Positions 19,511 through 28,400 of a stretch of DNA of 37,848 nt are shown here, piece after piece (position 1 is the stretch's first letter; every line of letters starts with the position of its first letter). Both the position numbers and the translations under genes were made by a program. This DNA is from Paracoccus sphaerophysae. Lineage in GTDB: Bacteria > Pseudomonadota > Alphaproteobacteria > Rhodobacterales > Rhodobacteraceae. Below the pieces are notes generated by a model. The model saw nothing but the letters and a program-made list of their open reading frames with translations. It made no database searches and was not told the origin of the DNA. The stretch spans positions 1 through 37,848 of the forward strand of contig NZ_JRKS01000027.1 in NCBI RefSeq assembly GCF_000763805.1, given 5' to 3'.

Positions 19511-20485
19511 TTACTGGACGGCGCGGATCGCTTCCCAGTCGGCCTTTTCATAGCCGAAGTCTTCGAACGGGATCTTTTCCAGCACGTTCTTTTCGAAATC
19601 GGCCTTGTCGACCTCGGCCACGTTCAGCCCCTTGGCGCGAAAATTGTCGGCCAGCTTGGCCTCGCGTTCCTCGACGATCTTGGTGCTGCGTTCGGCGGCC
19701 TCCATCATCACCTCGGTGAAGATCTGCTTGTCGGCGTCCGACAGGCCCTGCCACACCGACTTGCTGACCACGGTGTTCAGGTGATCGACGATGTGGCCGG
19801 TCAGGGAGATGTTCTTCTGGACCTCGTAGAACTTCTTGGCGTCGATGGCGGTCAGGGGGTTTTCCTGCGCCTCGACGGTGCCGTTCTGCAGCGCCAGGTA
19901 GACCTCGGCAAAGGCGATCGGCGTGGTGTTGGCCCCGCAGGCGCGCGGCATCGCCAGATAGGCCGGCACGTCCGGCACCCGGATCTTGAGCCCTTCCATG
20001 TCCTTGCAGACCTTGATCTGGCGGTCCGAGGTCGTGGTGTGGCGGGTGCCGTAATAGGTCGTCGCGGTGATGTGGTTGCCGGTCTTTTCCTCGTAACCGG
20101 CGGTCAGCGTCTTGTAGATGTCGCTTTTCGTGTAGGCGATCAGGTGCGACGGATCGCGGAAGATATAGGGGTAGTAGGTCACCCCGATGCGCGGGAACTC
20201 GCGGGCCTGGAAGCTGGAGCCGGAGATGATGATGTCCACGGTCCCCATCTTGAGGCCCTGGTTCAGGTCGTTTTCCTTGCCCAGCTGCGAGGCCGGGAAC
20301 ACGTCGATCTTGTAACGGCCCTCGGTGCGCTTGGCGATTTCCTCGGCCGCCCACACGGATTCGGTGTGGAAGGGCTCGGTGGCCTCATAGACATGGGCCC
20401 ATTTCAGCGTCGTCTGCGCATGGGCGGCGGCGGTGCCGGCCAGCAGCATCGCGGCGCCCATCAGGGTCTTGAGGGTCAGTTTCAT
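19511..20485 (-). CDS. dctP: TRAP transporter periplasmic solute-binding protein (DctP)
   Basis: The 324-residue periplasmic receptor. A signal peptide covers about residues 1-23 (charged MKLTLK start, hydrophobic core, cleavage after AHA). The mature protein starts QTTLKWAHVY, and the LKIRVPDVP motif holds Arg169, the conserved arginine that binds the substrate carboxylate in this family. GGGAGG lies 6 nt before the ATG. It follows gntR by 34 nt on the same strand, so regulator and receptor share a transcript. The catabolic genes downstream point to an aldonate or uronate ligand. Confidence 0.96.
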   Translation of the reverse strand: MKLTLKTLMGAAMLLAGTAAAHAQTTLKWAHVYEATEPFHTESVWAAEEIAKRTEGRYKIDVFPASQLGKENDLNQGLKMGTVDIIISGSSFQAREFPRIGVTYYPYIFRDPSHLIAYTKSDIYKTLTAGYEEKTGNHITATTYYGTRHTTTSDRQIKVCKDMEGLKIRVPDVPAYLAMPRACGANTTPIAFAEVYLALQNGTVEAQENPLTAIDAKKFYEVQKNISLTGHIVDHLNTVVSKSVWQGLSDADKQIFTEVMMEAAERSTKIVEEREAKLADNFRAKGLNVAEVDKADFEKNVLEKIPFEDFGYEKADWEAIRAVQ

Positions 20486-20519
20486 GCGGTTCCTCCCAGT
20501 TGGCATGAGGTGGTGCGGG

Positions 20520-21224
20520 TCAGGCGGTGATCGCCTCTCCTGCGAAGGTTTCGGCGAAGTTTTCCGAAAAGCGGCGCTGCGACAGGGCCAGGTGGCGGCG
20601 CATCGCCTCACGCGCGGCGGCGGGATCGGCGGCGGCGATGGCGTCGCGGATCGTCCCGTGTTCTTCCAGCGCGCTGCGCCAGGTGCGCGGCCCTTCGAAA
20701 TGCAGGGCCAGGCGGGTGAACAGCGGCGACAGGCGCTTGCCGAAGATGTCGCCGGTCAGATGCACCAGCAGCGCATTGCCGGTCCCGGCGGCGATGGCGC
20801 TGTGGAACGCGGCGTCCAGCGCGATCGACCGGGCGCGGTCCTCGGTCACGCCGGCCATCTCGCGCAGGTTGGCGTCCAGCGCGGCGACCAGCGCCGGGGT
20901 GACGCGGCGCGCGGCCTCCTCGGCGATGGCGCTTTCGACGACGGCGCGGGCCTCGAGGATCTCGAACGGCCCCTCGCCCTCGGCCGCGGCGCCCGAGCCG
21001 GCGGCGACATAGATGCCCGAGCCCATGCGGATGTCGATGCGGCCCTCGACTTCGAGCGCGATCAGCGCCTCGCGCAGCGACGGGCGCGACACGCAGAAGC
21101 GGTCGGCGAGGTCGCGTTCCGCCGGCAGCCGGTCGCCCGGGGCGAGCCGTTCGCCGGCGATCAGCGCCAGGATCAGGTCGGCGACCTGCCGATAGGACCG
21201 GCGCGGTCTCGGGTCGGGCAGCAT
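20520..21224 (-). CDS. FadR-type GntR transcriptional regulator of the sugar-acid operon
   Basis: A 234-residue regulator with an N-terminal winged HTH (residues 10-75, including LPAERDLADRFCVSRPSLREAL) and a C-terminal FCD ligand domain from about residue 88. Metal- or ligand-binding positions are visible as the Asp and His in DAAFHSAI, the His in EEHGTI and the His in MRRHLAL. GGAGGA lies 6 nt before the ATG. It is similar in build to UxuR/ExuR, repressors released by hexuronates or their derivatives. Being first in the operon it probably autoregulates; two palindromes flank its promoter. Confidence 0.93.
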   Translation of the reverse strand: MLPDPRPRRSYRQVADLILALIAGERLAPGDRLPAERDLADRFCVSRPSLREALIALEVEGRIDIRMGSGIYVAAGSGAAAEGEGPFEILEARAVVESAIAEEAARRVTPALVAALDANLREMAGVTEDRARSIALDAAFHSAIAAGTGNALLVHLTGDIFGKRLSPLFTRLALHFEGPRTWRSALEEHGTIRDAIAAADPAAAREAMRRHLALSQRRFSENFAETFAGEAITA

Positions 21225-21273
21225 GGCGAGTCCTCCGCTGGCCCGACCGCCGCATCCTCCCCGATGCGCAGAT

Positions 21274-21284
21274 TGGTCAGACCA
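21274..21284. promoter_or_regulatory. Candidate GntR operator 1 (TGGTCAGACCA)
   Basis: A perfect 11-bp palindrome, TGGTC-A-GACCA, lying 49 nt before the gntR ATG and just downstream of the predicted -10, where a repressor would block initiation. It matches the core of FadR-type sites (TGGTCnGACCA, as in E. coli FadR). Binding by the adjacent GntR is inferred. Confidence 0.65.
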
Positions 21285-21294
21285 CTTCGAGTCA

Positions 21295-21322
21295 GCTACA
21301 GGTCGGACTGCCGCTGCGTCAA
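21295..21322 (-). promoter_or_regulatory. Candidate promoter of the nine-gene sugar-acid operon
   Basis: On the minus strand, TTGACG (21322-21317) and TGTAGC (21300-21295) are separated by 16 nt. The -35 is a good sigma-70 match and the -10 is weak, so activity may depend on conditions. The predicted start is near 21288, inside or next to operator 1. It lies in the 129-bp gap between gntR and the upstream dehydrogenase gene. Confidence 0.5.
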
Positions 21323-21330
21323 GAAAAATC

Positions 21331-21340
21331 TGGTATACCG
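21331..21340. promoter_or_regulatory. Candidate GntR operator 2 (TGGTATACCG)
   Basis: Contains the 8-bp palindrome GGTATACC (21332-21339), the core of UxuR/ExuR-type sites (TTGGTATACCAA). It lies just upstream of the predicted -35, about 56 bp centre to centre from operator 1, so the two sites bracket the promoter and could support looping or cooperative repression. Confidence 0.6.
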
Positions 21341-21353
21341 TTTCGGGCGGCGC

Positions 21354-22415
21354 CTACCCTGGCGGCGCGATCCCGTGGCGTGCGGCGATCGCGGCAAAGG
21401 CCTCGGCCGTGGCCGGGTCCAGCCTCACGCCCTCGACGTCGCGCTGCGCCGCCACCGCCCATTCCCGGTCCCCCGGCGCCATCACCCGCCCGCCTTGCGC
21501 CGCCAGCGACCCGCGCAGCCGGTCCAGATAGCGGTGCATCCCGGCGTCGAACGCGGCCCGGTCCAGGAAGGCATCGGGGTTCAGCGCCAGCAGGAACGCC
21601 CCCAGCAGGCGCGGCTGGGCGAAATCCGGCCCCTCCATCAGCGGGATGTCGAAGGACAGCCGCATCCCGGTCAGCACCGCCGACAGGATTTCGGCCACCC
21701 CCGCCAGCGCCGCGCCCTTGAAGCCGAATTCGCTGCCCAACGGCGCCAGCATCTGCGCGGCATGGGCGTCGCGGGTGTCCACGCCCTCGGCGTCCGAGGC
21801 GACGTGGTCGGGCAGTTCGACCCCCAGGCTGCGATACAGCAGAACCCGGTTATAGGGGATCGCGCTGGTCGCCATGTCCAGCAGCCACGGATCGCCCCCC
21901 GCGACCGGGACGCCGACGGCCATGGGGTTGGTGCCGTGGAACCGCTCGGCCCCGTCATGCAGCCGCACGAAGCTGTCCGAATTGCAGAAGGCGAGCCCGA
22001 TGAAGCCGCGCTCTGCCGCCGCCATCGCATAGGCCCCCGCGGCGCCGAAATGCGAATTGTTGCGCACCGCGACGGCGCCGACGCCGAACCGGCCGGCGAG
22101 ATCGACCGCCCGCTCCATCCCGCGATAGGCCCCCAGCGCGCCCTGGGCGTGATCGGCGTCCAGCACCTCGACGGCGCCCAGGCCCCCCACGGTCCTGACC
22201 TGCGGGGTCCGGTTCAGCCGCCCGCCCTCCAGCGCGGTCAGGTAATGCGGCAAGAGCCGCACCCCGTGGCTGTCCACCCCCAGCCGCGTCGCGTGCAGCA
22301 TTGCCCGCGTGGCGGCGTCCGCCGTCGCCGCGTCCGCCCCGATCGCGGTCAGCGCCGCGCGGCAGAAGCGGTCCAGCTCTGCCAGCGAAACCGCCCGGTT
22401 GCCTGTGTCGTCCAT
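21354..22415 (-). CDS. Ldh2/MdhC-family NAD(P)-dependent malate/lactate-type dehydrogenase
   Basis: A 353-residue oxidoreductase of the family containing malate dehydrogenase (MdhC), ureidoglycolate dehydrogenase (AllD), 2,3-diketo-L-gulonate reductase (YiaK) and sulfolactate dehydrogenase (ComC). Conserved features are GVDSHGVR with His50 and NNSHFGAAGAYA with His122, plus GTNPMAVGVP and LDMATSAI. The ATG at 22415 has AGGGGGG upstream; an in-frame ATG at 22604 would overrun the divergent sqdB region. It lies 129 nt upstream of gntR on the same strand, across the operon promoter. A role in the sugar-acid pathway (as with YiaK) is plausible. The adjacent divergent sulfolipid genes make a sulfolactate role conceivable but unsupported. 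Confidence 0.85.
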   Translation of the reverse strand: MDDTGNRAVSLAELDRFCRAALTAIGADAATADAATRAMLHATRLGVDSHGVRLLPHYLTALEGGRLNRTPQVRTVGGLGAVEVLDADHAQGALGAYRGMERAVDLAGRFGVGAVAVRNNSHFGAAGAYAMAAAERGFIGLAFCNSDSFVRLHDGAERFHGTNPMAVGVPVAGGDPWLLDMATSAIPYNRVLLYRSLGVELPDHVASDAEGVDTRDAHAAQMLAPLGSEFGFKGAALAGVAEILSAVLTGMRLSFDIPLMEGPDFAQPRLLGAFLLALNPDAFLDRAAFDAGMHRYLDRLRGSLAAQGGRVMAPGDREWAVAAQRDVEGVRLDPATAEAFAAIAARHGIAPPG

Positions 22416-22430
22416 CCCGTCCCCCCTGAT

Positions 22431-22466
22431 CCCGGCCGGCCAAGGATCGACCCTCCGCCGGCCGGG
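22431..22466. promoter_or_regulatory. 10-bp perfect inverted repeat before the dehydrogenase gene
   Basis: Arms CCCGGCCGGC (22431-22440) and GCCGGCCGGG (22457-22466) are perfectly complementary across a 16-nt spacer. It lies 15 nt upstream of the 22415 start codon, in the 191-bp divergent region shared with sqdB. It could be an operator or a leader hairpin near the ribosome-binding site. Its all-G/C arms make chance occurrence in this genome more likely than for mixed sequence. Confidence 0.4.
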
Positions 22467-22606
22467 CGCAAGCCGCGCCTGCGACGCCGCGTACCCTTGC
22501 CCGATTGTCGCCGAAGCGTCACGCTGGCGCCATATGTTCATTCGACAGCGCGCGGGGCTTGCGTTAACCAGCCCGGCAACGCGCCCGAACGAAAGGAATG
22601 ACATCG

Positions 22607-23821
22607 ATGCGGATCGCGGTTCTCGGCGGCGACGGGTTCGTGGGCTGGCCCACCTCGCTGCACCTGTCCAACCTGGGCCACGAGGTCCACATCGTCGACA
22701 ACCTGTCGCGCCGCTGGATCGACACCGAACTGGGCGTGCAGTCGCTGACCCCGATGGACTCGATCCAGGAACGCTGCCGCATCTGGAAACAGGAAACCGG
22801 CAACACCATCCATTTTCACCTGCTGAACCTCGCCAAGGAATATGAACGGCTCAAGCAGTGGCTGGCCGAATACCAGCCCGACGCGCTGATCCATTTCGCC
22901 GAACAGCGCGCCGCGCCCTATTCGATGAAGACCGACCGCCACAAGGTGTATACCGTCGACAACAACGTCAACGCGACCCACAACGTGCTGGCGGCGCTGG
23001 TGGAAACCGGCATCGACGCGCATCTTGTCCATCTGGGCACGATGGGCGTCTATGGCTATTCCTCGGTCGGCGCGCCCATCCCCGAGGGCTATCTGGACGT
23101 CGAGATCGACACCCCCACCGGCAAGAAGGGGATGGAGATCCTGTATCCCACCCGACCCGGCTCGGTCTATCACATGACCAAGTCGCTCGATCAGATCCTG
23201 TTCCAGTTCTATGCCCAGAATGACGGGCTGCGGATCACCGACCTGCATCAGGGGATCGTCTGGGGCACCCACACCGACCAGACGCGGCGGCACGAACAGC
23301 TCATCAACCGCTTCGATTATGACGGCGATTACGGGACCGTGCTGAACCGCTTTCTGATCCAGGCGGCGATCGGCTATCCGCTGACCGTCCACGGCACTGG
23401 CGGCCAGACCCGCGCCTTCATCCACATCCAGGACTGCGTGCGCTGCATCGAGCTTGCGCTGTCGGACGCGCCCAAGGCGGGCGAGCGGGTGCGCATCTTC
23501 AACCAGATGACCGAGACGCACCGCGTCCGCGACCTGGCGCGGATGGTGGCCGGGCTGGCCGGGGCCGAGGTCAAGTTCCTGCCCAACCCCCGGAAAGAGG
23601 CCGACGAGAACGAGCTGATCGTGAAGAACGACCAGTTCCTGTCGCTGGGCCTGAACCCGATCACCCTGCAGGAGGGGCTGTTGTCCGAGGTGGTCGAGGT
23701 CGCGCGCAAATACGCCCACCGCATCGACCGCTCGCGCGTGCCGGCGGTCAGCGCCTGGACCAAGGACATCGCCAAGCGGGTCGATCACGACCCCGAGGGC
23801 AAGAAGCTCAAGGCGGTCTGA
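22607..23821 (+). CDS. sqdB: UDP-sulfoquinovose synthase
   Basis: Makes UDP-sulfoquinovose from UDP-glucose and sulfite, the committed step of sulfoquinovosyl diacylglycerol (SQDG) synthesis. The 404-residue short-chain dehydrogenase-type protein has the NAD loop GGDGFVG (7-13), catalytic Thr145 (LGTMGVYGY) and Tyr188-x3-Lys192 (VYHMTK). IDTELGVQSLTPM and HFAEQRAAPYSMK are hallmark SqdB stretches. ATG at 22607 is preferred over 22598 because AAAGGA then sits 9 nt upstream, while the earlier ATG would touch it. It leads a plus-strand operon and is followed immediately by sqdD. It shares the UDP-glucose precursor with the glucan synthase. Confidence 0.97.
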   Translation: MRIAVLGGDGFVGWPTSLHLSNLGHEVHIVDNLSRRWIDTELGVQSLTPMDSIQERCRIWKQETGNTIHFHLLNLAKEYERLKQWLAEYQPDALIHFAEQRAAPYSMKTDRHKVYTVDNNVNATHNVLAALVETGIDAHLVHLGTMGVYGYSSVGAPIPEGYLDVEIDTPTGKKGMEILYPTRPGSVYHMTKSLDQILFQFYAQNDGLRITDLHQGIVWGTHTDQTRRHEQLINRFDYDGDYGTVLNRFLIQAAIGYPLTVHGTGGQTRAFIHIQDCVRCIELALSDAPKAGERVRIFNQMTETHRVRDLARMVAGLAGAEVKFLPNPRKEADENELIVKNDQFLSLGLNPITLQEGLLSEVVEVARKYAHRIDRSRVPAVSAWTKDIAKRVDHDPEGKKLKAV

Positions 23822-24658
23822 GTGCTGCCCGAGGGGCTGGCGGCGGATCGCCCGGCGCGGTCGGACCGCGCCTTCGTCACGCTGGTGACGAATGACGACT
23901 TTGCGCTGGGCGCGCGGGCGCTGCTGCGGTCCTTGCGGCTGAACGCCGGGTCCGACGCCGATCTGTGCGTGATGCATACCGGCGGCGTGTCCGAGGCGGC
24001 GCTGGCGCCGTTGCGGGACCGCGCGCGGCTGGTGCGGATCGGGCTGCTGCCGACCTCGGACGACTTCAACGCCGCCCATGCGCGCGACCGGCTGCACGGG
24101 CTCGCGCCCTTCACCAGGGGCGAAAAGCCCGTCTTCCACACGCCCTTGGACAACTTCGCCAAGCTGCGGCTGTGGCAGCTGGATTATGATCGGGTGGTGT
24201 TCCTGGACGCCGACACGCTGGTCCTGCGACCGATCGGGCGGCTGTTCGATTACCCCGAATTCTGCGCCGCGCCGAATGTCTATGAGGGGCTCGGCGATTT
24301 CCACCGCATGAACTCGGGCGTGTTCACGGCCCGGCCGGACCCCGAGACCTTCGCCGCGATGCTGGCCCGCCTGAACGTGCCGGGGGCGTTCTGGCGGCGG
24401 ACCGACCAGACCTTCCTGCAGGACTATTTTCCCGACTGGCACGGGCTGCCGGTGTTCGACAACATGCTGCAATATGTGTGGTTCAACCTGCCCGAATTGT
24501 GGCGCTGGGCTGACATCCGGGTGCTGCATTTCCAGTATGAGAAGCCGTGGCAGGACCACGCAAAGGCCGACCGCCTGCGGCCGCTGATCGAGCTGTGGCG
24601 CGCCTATGCGGGCGAGGGCGAGGTGCCCGACAGCCGCAGCCTGCCCGACCCCGCATGA
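23822..24658 (+). CDS. sqdD: SqdD-type GT8 glycosyltransferase of sulfolipid synthesis
   Basis: A 278-residue glycogenin-like (GT8) transferase, proposed in Rhodobacter sphaeroides to act in sulfoquinovosyl transfer to the lipid acceptor. Visible motifs are TLVTNDDFALGARAL at the nucleotide-binding N-terminus, the metal-binding FLDADTLVL (Asp129, Asp131), FHRMNSGVF, and the C-terminal HFQYEKPW matching the family's HxxxxKPW pattern. The start is a GTG directly abutting the sqdB TGA, with AAGG inside the end of sqdB as ribosome-binding site. No ATG fits without losing conserved sequence. It overlaps sqdC by 4 nt. Confidence 0.92.
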   Translation: MLPEGLAADRPARSDRAFVTLVTNDDFALGARALLRSLRLNAGSDADLCVMHTGGVSEAALAPLRDRARLVRIGLLPTSDDFNAAHARDRLHGLAPFTRGEKPVFHTPLDNFAKLRLWQLDYDRVVFLDADTLVLRPIGRLFDYPEFCAAPNVYEGLGDFHRMNSGVFTARPDPETFAAMLARLNVPGAFWRRTDQTFLQDYFPDWHGLPVFDNMLQYVWFNLPELWRWADIRVLHFQYEKPWQDHAKADRLRPLIELWRAYAGEGEVPDSRSLPDPA

Positions 24659-25467
24659 GGATTGCCGTCACCGGCGCCTCGGGGCTGGTCGGGCGCTTTC
24701 TCACCCGCGGCCTGACGGTGGCGGGGCATGAGGTCCACACGCTGCCCGGCTGGCGGCTCGGCCGGCCCGCGCCACTAACGGGCTGCGCGGCGCTGGTCCA
24801 CGCCGCCTTCGCCCATGTCCCCGGCAAGTATCGGGGCGGCGAGGGGGACGACCCTGCGGGCTTCCTCGCGCTGAACGGAGACGGCGCGCGGCGGCTGTTC
24901 GATGACGCACAGCGGGCCGGGGTGGGGCGGGTGGTGTTCCTGTCCTCGCGCGCCGTGTATGACGCGCTGCCCGCCGGAACGCCGCTGCCCGACGGGACCG
25001 AGGCGGCGCCGGAGAGTCTCTATGGCCGGGTGAAGGCCGAGGCCGAGGCCGAGTTGACGGCCCGCATTGCGACGGGTCTCAGCGGCGCCAGCATCCGCGC
25101 GACCGGCATCTATGGCCCCGGCCCGGATCACAAGTGGCAGAGCCTGTTCACGGACTACCTTTCCGGCCGGCCCGTCGCGCCGCGCCGGTCAACGGAACTG
25201 CATGGCGACGATCTGACCGCCGCCGTCCTGCTGCTGCTGGCGTCGCGCGAGACGGGCAGCTTCAACGCCTCGGACCTGCTGCTGGACCGCCACGACCTGC
25301 TGGCCGAGGTCGCGCGGCTGACCGGCTGCCCGTACGCGCCACCGCCGCGGTCCGACGCCAAGGTCTCGGTGATGACCTGCGAACGCCTGACCGCCTTGGG
25401 CTGGCGCCCCGGCGGCTGGGACGCGCTGAGCGCCAGCCTGCCGCAGATGCTCTCGGGCGGGGCCTGA
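24655..25467 (+). CDS. sqdC: SqdC-type NAD-dependent epimerase/reductase of sulfolipid synthesis
   Basis: A 270-residue short-chain dehydrogenase-type protein, SqdC by position and family. It has the Rossmann loop GASGLVG (7-13), Ser97-Ser98 and the catalytic pair Tyr123-x3-Lys127 (YGRVK). In Rhodobacter, sqdC is not strictly essential for the head group but influences the product; its exact reaction is unsettled. The ATG overlaps the sqdD stop (ATGA). The gene ends 6 nt from the convergent efflux permease, with no room for a terminator. The acyltransferase gene sqdA, needed in Rhodobacter, is not in the window. Confidence 0.88.
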   Translation: MRIAVTGASGLVGRFLTRGLTVAGHEVHTLPGWRLGRPAPLTGCAALVHAAFAHVPGKYRGGEGDDPAGFLALNGDGARRLFDDAQRAGVGRVVFLSSRAVYDALPAGTPLPDGTEAAPESLYGRVKAEAEAELTARIATGLSGASIRATGIYGPGPDHKWQSLFTDYLSGRPVAPRRSTELHGDDLTAAVLLLLASRETGSFNASDLLLDRHDLLAEVARLTGCPYAPPPRSDAKVSVMTCERLTALGWRPGGWDALSASLPQMLSGGA

Positions 25468-25473
25468 CCCGCT

Positions 25474-28400
25474 TCAGGCGTGCTCGGCCGCCGGTGGCGG
25501 CTCGCGCCGCACCCCGAAGACCACGCAATACAGCGCCGGCACGAACAGCAGCGTGATCAGCGTCCCGGCGATGATCCCCCCCATCATCGCAAACGCCATC
25601 GGCCCCCAGAAGACCTGGCGCGAGATCGGGATCAACGCAAGGCTCGCCGCCGCGGCGGTCAGCAGGATCGGCCGGGCGCGGCTGTCGGTCGCCGCGAACA
25701 CGGCGTCCCATTTCGACCGGCCCTGCGCGCGCAGCGATTCGATCTCGTGCACCAGGATGATCGAGTTGCGGATCAGGATCCCGATCAGCGCCAGGATCCC
25801 CAGGATCGCCACGAAGCCCATCGGCACGCCGAACGGCACCAGCGCCGCGACAACCCCGATCAGGCCCAAGGGCGCCGCGGCAAAGACGATCAGCGACAGC
25901 CGGAAGCTCTGCATCTGGATCATCACCAGCGTCGCCATGATCAGCAGCATGATCGGCACCACCGCGGCGATCGGCGCCTGGCTTTCGGCCGAGCTTTCCA
26001 CCGTCCCGCCGACCACGATGTCGACCGAGGGCGGCAGGCTCGCCGCATAGTCCGCCACCCGCGCCGCCAGCGCCGTCACCAGCGTCGCCGGCTGGTCCTT
26101 GGTGGCGACGGCGGCCTTGACCGTGACCGTGGGCACCCCGTCGCGCTGCATGATCAGCGGCTGCTCGGTCGCATAGCTCAGCCGCGCCAGCGAGGCGAGC
26201 GGGATCGGCGTCCCGGTCGAGGTGGACAGCTCCAGGTTCTGGATCGATTCCAGCGAGCGCCGGTCCTCGTCGTTGCCGCGTGCCACCACGTCGATCAGGA
26301 AGATGCCGTCGCGCAGCTGGGTCACCATCTTGCCCGAATACAGCGCCGCCAGCGCCCCCGAGATCTGGGTCGAGGACAGGCCCAGCTGGCGGGCGCGGTC
26401 CTGGTCGACCTCGACCCGGACCACGCGCGCGGGCTCGTTCCAGTCCAGCGCGATGTCGCGCAGCCGTGGCTCGGTGGCAATCACCGCAGCCAGCCCGCGG
26501 GCCGCGTCGCGCGCCTCGTCGGGGTCCGGAGAGCTGACCCGGTATTGCACCGGCTTGCCGACCGGTGGCCCGATTTCCAGGTTCTTCACATAGACGTCGG
26601 TGCCGACCATCTCGGCCGCGGCATAGGCGCTCAGCCTGGCCTTCAGCGCGTCGCGGGCGGCCAGGTCCGCAGTCTGGATCACGATTTGCCCCATGAACGG
26701 CCCCGGCGTCGGCACGTCCATCGCCAGCACGAAGCGCGGCGCGCCCTGGCCGACATAGCTGGTCCAGAACTTCGCCTCGGGCTGGTCCCTGAGGAACGCG
26801 TCCAGCTGCGCGACCGAGGCATCGGTGCGCGCGATCGAGGCGTTGTGGCGTTCGGTGATGTCGATCAGCACCTCGGTCCGGTCCGAGGCCGGGAAGAACT
26901 GCTGTTCGACGAAGCGCATCCCCCAGACCGAGCCGACGAAGATCGCGAAGGTGGCGATCACGGTCAGCCAGCGGAACCGCATGGCAAGGCGCAGCAGGGC
27001 GTGGAACGTCCGCCGCAGCAGCCCGGCGCGCTGGCTGTGATGGGCCATCTGCCGGGGCAGGAAGGTCACCCCCAGCAGCGGCGCGAACAGCACCGCCACG
27101 ATCCATGAAATCACCAGCGACACCGCGATGACCACGAACAGCGAAAAGGTGAACTCGCCCGCGGCCGAGTTGTTCAGCCCGATCGGGATGAAGCCCGCCA
27201 CCGTGACCAGCGTGCCCGACAGCATCGGGAAGGCGATCGAGGTCCACGCATAGCTGGCCGCCTCGGTCACGCTTTCGCCCAGCTCCACCCGCGAGATCAT
27301 CGTCTCGATGGCGATCATCGCGTCGTCGACCAGCAGCCCCAGCGCGATGATGAGCGCGCCCAGAGAGATCCGCTGCAGGGTGATCCCGTAGAGGTCGAGG
27401 ATGACGAAGGTGATCGCCAGCACCAGCGGGATGGTCAGCGTCACCACGAAGCCGGCCCGGAACCCCAGGCTCAGGAAGCTGACGATCAGCACGATCCCCA
27501 CCGCCTCGGCCAGCGCCTGCACGAAATGGCCGACGGCTTCCTCGACCACGTGCGGCTGGTCGGCGAACTTGTGCATCTCGATGCCGATCGGCAGGTCGGC
27601 GGCGATGTCGTCCATCATCGCGTCCAGCTGCGCGCCGTAGGTCTGGATGTTCTCGCCCTGCCGCATCGCGACCTCGAGCCCGATCGCCTCCTGCCCCTTG
27701 TAGCGGAACAGCGCCTGCGGCGGGTCGGCGTAACCGCGGCGCACCGTGGCGACGTCGCCGAGGTTGAAGAACCTGTCCCCGATCCGCAGGTTGACGGCGG
27801 CGATCGAGGCGGCGGTCTCGAACTGGCCGCCGACCCGGACCAGCACCTGTTCGGGGCCGGCCTGGATCACGCCCGACTGGGCGATGGCGTTCTGCGCCGC
27901 CAGCGTCTGCACCACCTGGTCCTGGTTCAGCCCCAGCGCCGCCAGCCGCGAGTTCGAGAATTCCAGGAAGATCTGTTCCTCGCGCACCCCCAGCAGCGAG
28001 GTCTTGCCGGCGGCGGGCAGGCCCTGCACCTGCTTGCGGATCTCCTCGACCCGGTCGCGCATCTCGCGCCGGGTAAAGCCGTCCGAGGTGAAGGCATAGA
28101 TGTTGCCGAACACGTCCCCGAAATTGTCGTTGAACTGGAAGCCCGCGAACTCGGCCGGGAATTCCGGGCGCAGGTCGCCCATCATGTTGCGCACCCGCTG
28201 CCAGGTCCGGGCGACGTCGTCGCCGCGCACCGTGGGCAGCAGCTCGACATAGACGATGGCCTGGCCTGGCATGGTGACGGAACGGGTGAAGTCCAGCTCG
28301 TCCAGCTCTTCCAGCTTTGTCTCGATGCGGTCGGTGACCTGGTCCAGCGTCTCGGCGATGGTGGCGCCGGGCATGGCGGCGGAAATCACCATGACCTTGA

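Noticed and set aside
17468..20530. A 1020-codon plus-strand open frame antisense to the TRAP genes
   Set aside because: Low-complexity His/Gln/Asp/Arg-rich translation typical of the antisense of membrane-protein genes; the opposite strand encodes clear DctM, DctQ and DctP.
20433..22601. A 722-codon plus-strand open frame over gntR and the Ldh2-family gene
   Set aside because: No domain resemblance; composition is that of an antisense shadow, and both opposite-strand genes have good motifs and ribosome-binding sites.
25468..25473. Possible terminator between convergent sqdC and the RND permease
   Set aside because: Only 6 bp separate the stop codons and no stem-loop is evident; the transcripts probably overlap.
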